A stretch of DNA of 64,000 nt from Micromonospora sp. WMMD1102 (GTDB lineage: Bacteria > Actinomycetota > Actinomycetes > Mycobacteriales > Micromonosporaceae): positions 8,373,001 to 8,437,000 of the forward strand of contig NZ_JARUBN010000001.1 of assembly GCF_029626265.1 (NCBI RefSeq), in the 5' to 3' direction. Positions 60,299 through 64,000 of the stretch are shown in pieces. A program made the translations under genes and the position numbers. Below the pieces are notes generated by a model, which made no database searches, had not been told where the DNA came from, and worked only from the letters and a program-made list of their open reading frames with translations. Position 1 is the first letter of the stretch, and each line of letters opens with the position of its first letter.

Positions 60299-61837
60299 TC
60301 AGAGCAGGGTGAGCTGCTCGACGGCGGGTGCCGGCGCTGGTGCCGGCACCTGGCGGGCGTCGCCCGGCTCGGGGCGGTGCAGGCCGTGCCGGCGGGCCGC
60401 CAGCCGGACCCGGGCGGTCAGCTCCCGCTGGTATGCCTGCGGCAGGTAGGAGCCCCGGCCGAAGAGGGTCCGGTAGCGGGGCACAAGGTGTGGGAACTCC
60501 CTGGCGAGCCAGCCCGCGTACCACTCGCGGGCGCCGGGACGCAGGTGCAGCGGCAACGGGGTGACGCTCACCGCGCCGGCCGCTGCGATCGCGGCCACCG
60601 TCTCCTCGATCGAGTCGTCGCTGTCGGTCAGGCCGGGCAGGATCGGGGCCATCAGTACGCCGACCGCGAAACCGGCGTCGGTCAGCCGGCGGACGGCGTC
60701 GAGCCGGCGGCGCGGGCTGGGCGTGCCCGACTCGACCGAGCGCCACATCCGCTCGTCGACGAAGCCGATCGACATCGAGATGCCGACCGAGGTGACCGTG
60801 GCCGCCTGCTGGAGCAGCGGCAGGTCGCGCAGGATCAGGGTGCCCTTGGTCAGGACGGAGAACGGGTTGGCGAAGTCGCGCAGTGCCGTCAGGATCGGCG
60901 GCATCAGCTGGTAGCGCCCCTCGGCCCGCTGGTAGCAGTCGACGTTCGTGCCCATCGCGATGTGCTCGCCCGACCACCTCGGCGCGGCCAGCTCGCGGCG
61001 GACCAGCTCGCCCGCGTTGACCTTGACCACCACTTTGCTGTCGAAATCGCGGCCGGGGTCGAGGTCGAGGTAGGTGTGCGTGCCCCGGGCGAAGCAGTTG
61101 TGGCTGACCACCCCGTTGGCGACGAAGTCGCCGGTGCCGGTGGTGATGTCGTAGAGCTGGAGTTCCCGCTCGACCGGCTCGATCCCGCGGATCCGCAGCA
61201 CCGCCCGGCCGCCGAGGATCGTCCCGTCGAGCCCGCCGGCCGGCAGGTCGGCGGGGCCGGGGGTGGCCCGGCCGGTGCCGACCAGGCTGTCGGTGATCGC
61301 CAGGTAGGGCCGGGGCGGCTCGCCGGGCGGCGCGGCGACGACGTGCTTCCAGCCGCGCGGGGTGAGGAACCGGTGGTCGCCGCTGGCGGTCAGCTCGGTG
61401 CCGTCGGCCAGCACGATCCGGTAGGCCGGCTTCACCGTCGACCAGTGCGCCAGAACCTCGGTCCGGACGTAGCGCCGGTGGTTGCCCTGTGCGACGGTGC
61501 CGTAGATCTGGTCGCCGATCCGCAGCTCGGCCAGTGCTCGGGTGCGCCCGTCGGCGAGCAGGATCGCGGTGTCCCCGGCCAGACAGTAGGCGCAGGCGTG
61601 GCTGCACCCCCGGTAGGGGTTGATCGTCCACCGGAACGGCACCCGGGACTCCCCGGGCACCCGGTTGACAATCGACTTGGCCCGCACCTCGTAGAACGTC
61701 ATGCCGGCGAATCCGGGGGTGTCGAAGGTGCGGACGGTCGCGCCGGGCAGCGCCAGCGGCAGGGGTGGAGCCGCTGGCGCCGCCCCCGGAGGGGTCCCGC
61801 GGTCGGGGGGAGCCGACGTCAGGTTTTCCCAGCGCAT
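60299..61837 (-). CDS. intein-containing Rv2578c-family radical SAM protein
   Basis: 512 codons from ATG 61837, giving the expected MRWENL start (ATG 61882 would add 15 residues). The host protein is a radical SAM enzyme of the Rv2578c family (INPYRGCSHACAY ... CFARGTHTYLDLDPG). A 163-residue intein interrupts it between Tyr and the third Cys of the CX3CX2C motif that holds the 4Fe-4S cluster. Only the spliced product (about 349 residues) can bind the cluster. The role of the family is unknown; similar proteins resemble spore-photoproduct-lyase-like radical SAM enzymes. The C-terminus is Pro/Ala rich. Confidence 0.93.
   Translation of the reverse strand: MRWENLTSAPPDRGTPPGAAPAAPPLPLALPGATVRTFDTPGFAGMTFYEVRAKSIVNRVPGESRVPFRWTINPYRGCSHACAYCLAGDTAILLADGRTRALAELRIGDQIYGTVAQGNHRRYVRTEVLAHWSTVKPAYRIVLADGTELTASGDHRFLTPRGWKHVVAAPPGEPPRPYLAITDSLVGTGRATPGPADLPAGGLDGTILGGRAVLRIRGIEPVERELQLYDITTGTGDFVANGVVSHNCFARGTHTYLDLDPGRDFDSKVVVKVNAGELVRRELAAPRWSGEHIAMGTNVDCYQRAEGRYQLMPPILTALRDFANPFSVLTKGTLILRDLPLLQQAATVTSVGISMSIGFVDERMWRSVESGTPSPRRRLDAVRRLTDAGFAVGVLMAPILPGLTDSDDSIEETVAAIAAAGAVSVTPLPLHLRPGAREWYAGWLAREFPHLVPRYRTLFGRGSYLPQAYQRELTARVRLAARRHGLHRPEPGDARQVPAPAPAPAVEQLTLL
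61097..61585 (-). mobile_element. mini-intein inside the radical SAM gene
   Basis: 163 residues from Cys (CLAGDTAILLADGRTRALAE, block A) to His-Asn (YDITTGTGDFVANGVVSHN, blocks F/G), followed by Cys as the +1 extein residue. Block B is present as LTASGDHRFLTPRGWKHV. There is no LAGLIDADG or HNH homing endonuclease between blocks B and F, so it cannot spread by itself. All residues needed for class 1 splicing (Cys1, block B His, terminal His-Asn, Cys+1) are visible. Confidence 0.93.
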
Positions 61838-61923
61838 GCCCAACATTCGAACACACGTACGAGAGCCCGCGCAACTCGCCACGCGGCGGACCGCGACCGG
61901 CCGGTCGGCGTACCCGGAAGGGG

Positions 61924-62952
61924 TTATCCGGCGTCGGCCGGCGGCCCGCTGCTCGCCCGGCGGACCAGTTCGGCGGCGACGTGTTCGACCTGCGGGGTGT
62001 TCAGCGGCTCGGGCGGTTGCAGCGCCAGGGTCATCGCCCGGGCTCCCATGTCGGCCAGCGGCAGCCGGATGGTGGTGAGGGCGGGCGTCACGTCACGGGC
62101 GATCGGCATGTCGTCGAAGCCGACCACGCTGATCCGGCCGGGCACCTCGATGCCCCGGGACCGCAGCAGGGAGAGGGCGCCGATCGCCATCGAGTCGTTC
62201 AGCGCGACGATGGCGGTGACCCCGGGGCAGCTCTCCAGCAGTGTGGCGGTGGCGGCGACCCCGCCGGAGCGGTCGAAGTCGGCGTAGACGATCTGCCGGG
62301 TGCCGAGCTTCTGGCCGTGCTCCCGGGCGGCCCGGCGCAGCCCGGCGAGCCGGTCGGTGGTGGTGGTCAGGTGTCGTGGTCCGGCGACGACCCCGATCCG
62401 GGTGTGGCCGAGACCGTAGAGCTCGGCGCCGATCAGGTGCCCGCCGGCCTCGTTGGCCGGGATGACCGCGTGTCCGCTGTGCTCGTGCCGGCCGATCACC
62501 GCCACGTGCCCGCCGGTGGCCTGGTAGACCCGCAGCTTCGCGTCCAGGGTGTTGGTGAACTGCTCGTCGTGGTAGCCGGAACCGGCCAGGATGATCGCGG
62601 CGGCCTGGTTGGCCCGGAGCAGCTCGACGTACTCCAGTTCCTTGTCCGGGTCGCGGTAGGTGTTGCAGATGATGACCAGCCGGCCGTGCTCGGTGGCCAC
62701 CCGTTGCAGTCCCCGGGTGATCTCCGAGAAGTACGGGTCGGAGACGTCGTGCACGATCACCCCGACCGCGCTGCGGTGGTTGCGGGCCAGCTGCTGGGCG
62801 TGCGCGTTCGGGACGTACTGCAACTCCTCGACCGCCGCCAGCACCCGCTCGCGGAGCGCGTCGGTGACCGGCTTGGGGCTGCCGTTGATGATCCGCGAAG
62901 CGGTGGCGGGTGACACGCCGGCCCGCCGCGCGACATCCGCCAGAGTGGCCAT
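61924..62952 (-). CDS. LacI family transcriptional regulator
   Basis: 342 residues from ATG 62952 (GGAAGGA 9 bp upstream). N-terminal LacI helix-turn-helix LADVARRAGVSPATASRIIN with hinge YVPNAHAQQLA, then a periplasmic-binding-protein-like effector domain (VGVIVHDVSDPYFSEITRGL ... GRISVVGFDDMPIARDVTPA). It is divergent from a Gfo/Idh/MocA oxidoreductase gene with a palindromic operator between them. It therefore probably represses the operon starting at 63253 and answers to a sugar or polyol. Confidence 0.94.
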   Translation of the reverse strand: MATLADVARRAGVSPATASRIINGSPKPVTDALRERVLAAVEELQYVPNAHAQQLARNHRSAVGVIVHDVSDPYFSEITRGLQRVATEHGRLVIICNTYRDPDKELEYVELLRANQAAAIILAGSGYHDEQFTNTLDAKLRVYQATGGHVAVIGRHEHSGHAVIPANEAGGHLIGAELYGLGHTRIGVVAGPRHLTTTTDRLAGLRRAAREHGQKLGTRQIVYADFDRSGGVAATATLLESCPGVTAIVALNDSMAIGALSLLRSRGIEVPGRISVVGFDDMPIARDVTPALTTIRLPLADMGARAMTLALQPPEPLNTPQVEHVAAELVRRASSGPPADAG

Positions 62953-63084
62953 CGACTGCGTCCTTCCCCGACCGCCCGGTGGCCGGTTGCAGCCGAGGAT
63001 ATCGTGGGCCGCCCGGGCCCATTCACGGCCGTCGCGCGCTGGTCGGCACCGCCGTTCCAAGATCACCATGACGGCGGGAGGCTC

Positions 63085-63133
63085 TTGCCCGAATCGGAAT
63101 CGAGTCGGTAGCGTACTCGGGAAAGCGCTTACC
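63085..63133 (+). promoter_or_regulatory. promoter and LacI-type operator of the oxidoreductase operon
   Basis: A -35-like TTGCCC (63085-63090) and a -10-like TAGCGT (63109-63114) are 18 bp apart. The near-palindrome GGAAAGCGCTTACC (63120-63133, 12 of 14 positions symmetric, centre AAGCGCTT) begins six bases after the -10, over the likely start point. It fits the consensus of LacI/CcpA-type operators, whose centre is CG flanked by AA(A/G) and (C/T)TT. The -35 and -10 calls are weaker than the operator. Confidence 0.6.
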
Positions 63134-63252
63134 GACGTAGGGCGTGCTCTACCGCGACCCTTCGGGCGCCAGGACGACCCCACCACGATCACGTACCCCG
63201 CGCGCTCGACGAGTGGCACCCGCGGATCAGCCAGCCTGAGGAGGCGACGTAC

Positions 63253-64000
63253 ATGAGCCGCACCACGATCGGCATCGTGCTCAACGGCGTGACCGGCCGG
63301 ATGGGCTACCGGCAGCACCTGGTCCGGTCCCTGCTGGCCATCCGGGAACAGGGCGGGCTGGCGCTGCCGGACGGCCGCCGGCTCTGGCCCGAACCGATCC
63401 TGGTCGGCCGCAGCGAGGCGAAACTCCGGGAGATCGCCGAGCGGCACGGGCTGACCGAGTGGAGCACCGACCTGCCCGCCGTACTGGCCCGCCCGGACGT
63501 GCGGATCTACTTCGACGCGCAGGTGACCGCGCAGCGGGAGAAGGCACTGAAGCTGGCGATCGAGGCCGGCAAGCACATCTACACCGAGAAGCCGACCGCC
63601 GAGGACCTCTCCGGCGCGATCGAGCTGGCCCGGCTCGCCGACGCCGCCGGCATCAAGCACGGCGTGGTGCAGGACAAACTCTTCCTACCCGGCCTGCGCA
63701 AGCTCGACCGGCTGGTCAGGGGCGGCTTCTTCGGCCGCATCCTCTCGGTACGCGGCGAGTTCGGTTACTGGGTCTTCGAGGGCGACTGGCAGGCCGCCCA
63801 GCGCCCGTCCTGGAACTACCGGGCGGCCGACGGCGGCGGCATCACCGTCGACATGTTCCCGCACTGGCACTACGTGCTGGAGCAGCTCTTCGGCCGGGTC
63901 GCGGCGGTGACCGCGCACGTCACCACGCACATCCCGCAGCGCTGGGACGAGGCCGGCGAGCGCTACGACGCCACCGCCGACGACGCCGCGTACGGCATCT
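63253..64000 (+). CDS. Gfo/Idh/MocA family oxidoreductase (partial, runs off the window)
   Basis: 249 residues visible from ATG 63253 (GAGGAGG upstream). N-terminal Rossmann fold TIGIVLNGVTGRMGYRQHLV with the dinucleotide loop NGVTGRMG, then the family motif YTEKPTAEDLSGAIELARLA and the start of the C-terminal domain (GGGITVDMFPHWHYVLEQLF). NAD(P)-dependent oxidation of a sugar or cyclitol is likely. Under control of the divergent LacI regulator by position. The 3' end lies outside. Confidence 0.92.
   Translation, partial: MSRTTIGIVLNGVTGRMGYRQHLVRSLLAIREQGGLALPDGRRLWPEPILVGRSEAKLREIAERHGLTEWSTDLPAVLARPDVRIYFDAQVTAQREKALKLAIEAGKHIYTEKPTAEDLSGAIELARLADAAGIKHGVVQDKLFLPGLRKLDRLVRGGFFGRILSVRGEFGYWVFEGDWQAAQRPSWNYRAADGGGITVDMFPHWHYVLEQLFGRVAAVTAHVTTHIPQRWDEAGERYDATADDAAYGI

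Noticed and set aside
1..64000. CRISPR arrays, tRNA or rRNA genes, integrase or attachment sites
   Set aside because: None was found by eye. The tandem repeats present have no unique spacers of CRISPR size, and no cloverleaf or integrase motif was recognised near the accessory region.

Overview
The window is chromosomal DNA of a high-GC actinomycete. GC-rich third codon positions, frequent GTG/TTG starts, tightly overlapping operons and neighbour sets (rex-like tail/hemACDB, korAB, folP2/DivIVA/tagA, htrA/tatB/mrp, XRE-DUF5753 with DUF397) point to the family Micromonosporaceae. I cannot fix the genus. Both ends cut genes: the tail of a probable rex at the left and a Gfo/Idh/MocA oxidoreductase at the right.

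Region 1 (1-8.9 kb) is conserved core. It holds the haem operon hemA-hemC-hemD-hemB on the + strand, with stop/start overlaps between the first three genes and hemB about 240 bp further on. Then come a double-GNAT acetyltransferase, a membrane-anchored lytic transglycosylase (both -) and an FmdB-type zinc ribbon protein. The 3' end of hemB reads into an antisense relic of an ECF sigma factor gene, followed by a rearranged repeat cluster.

Region 2 (9-31 kb) is accessory. It contains a cyclase-domain/NTPase/TPR regulator, a broken gene for a small secreted protein, a LAL-type LuxR regulator followed by a very large secreted subtilase, and relics of three transposase families (ISAs1, IS1380, IS256). 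Between and beside the relics lie an Imm21-like immunity protein, a leucine-rich repeat protein and an Hsp70-type ATPase anchored by one membrane helix. A secreted protein with internal repeats, a TPR protein, an HTH/DUF5753-DUF397 pair and a divergent two-gene hypothetical operon follow. This is the part of the window most likely to hold undescribed functions.

Region 3 (31-38.3 kb) has a secreted phospholipase A2, a family-10-like glycoside hydrolase gene interrupted by one in-frame TGA, a 2TM potassium channel with RCK domains, and korAB (2-oxoacid:ferredoxin oxidoreductase).

Region 4 (38.6-57 kb) is core again. After an orphan nuoA, its backbone matches the order known from Mycobacterium tuberculosis Rv1207 to Rv1229c: folP2, DivIVA-domain protein, tagA, DUF3117 protein, O-methyltransferase, htrA, tatB, mrp. 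It is interrupted by a DUF1501/DUF1800 pair, a PaaX/PaaG-like pair and a leucyl aminopeptidase. The sigE-rseA pair that normally sits between the O-methyltransferase and htrA is absent.

Region 5 (57-64 kb) has three DUF4190-type membrane proteins, an SDR, a CoA-binding protein, a radical SAM protein split by a mini-intein exactly at its iron-sulphur motif, and a LacI regulator divergent from the oxidoreductase with a clear operator between them. I see no tRNA, rRNA or CRISPR array. Short minisatellites (18-26 bp) and perfect hairpins lie in many gene gaps.
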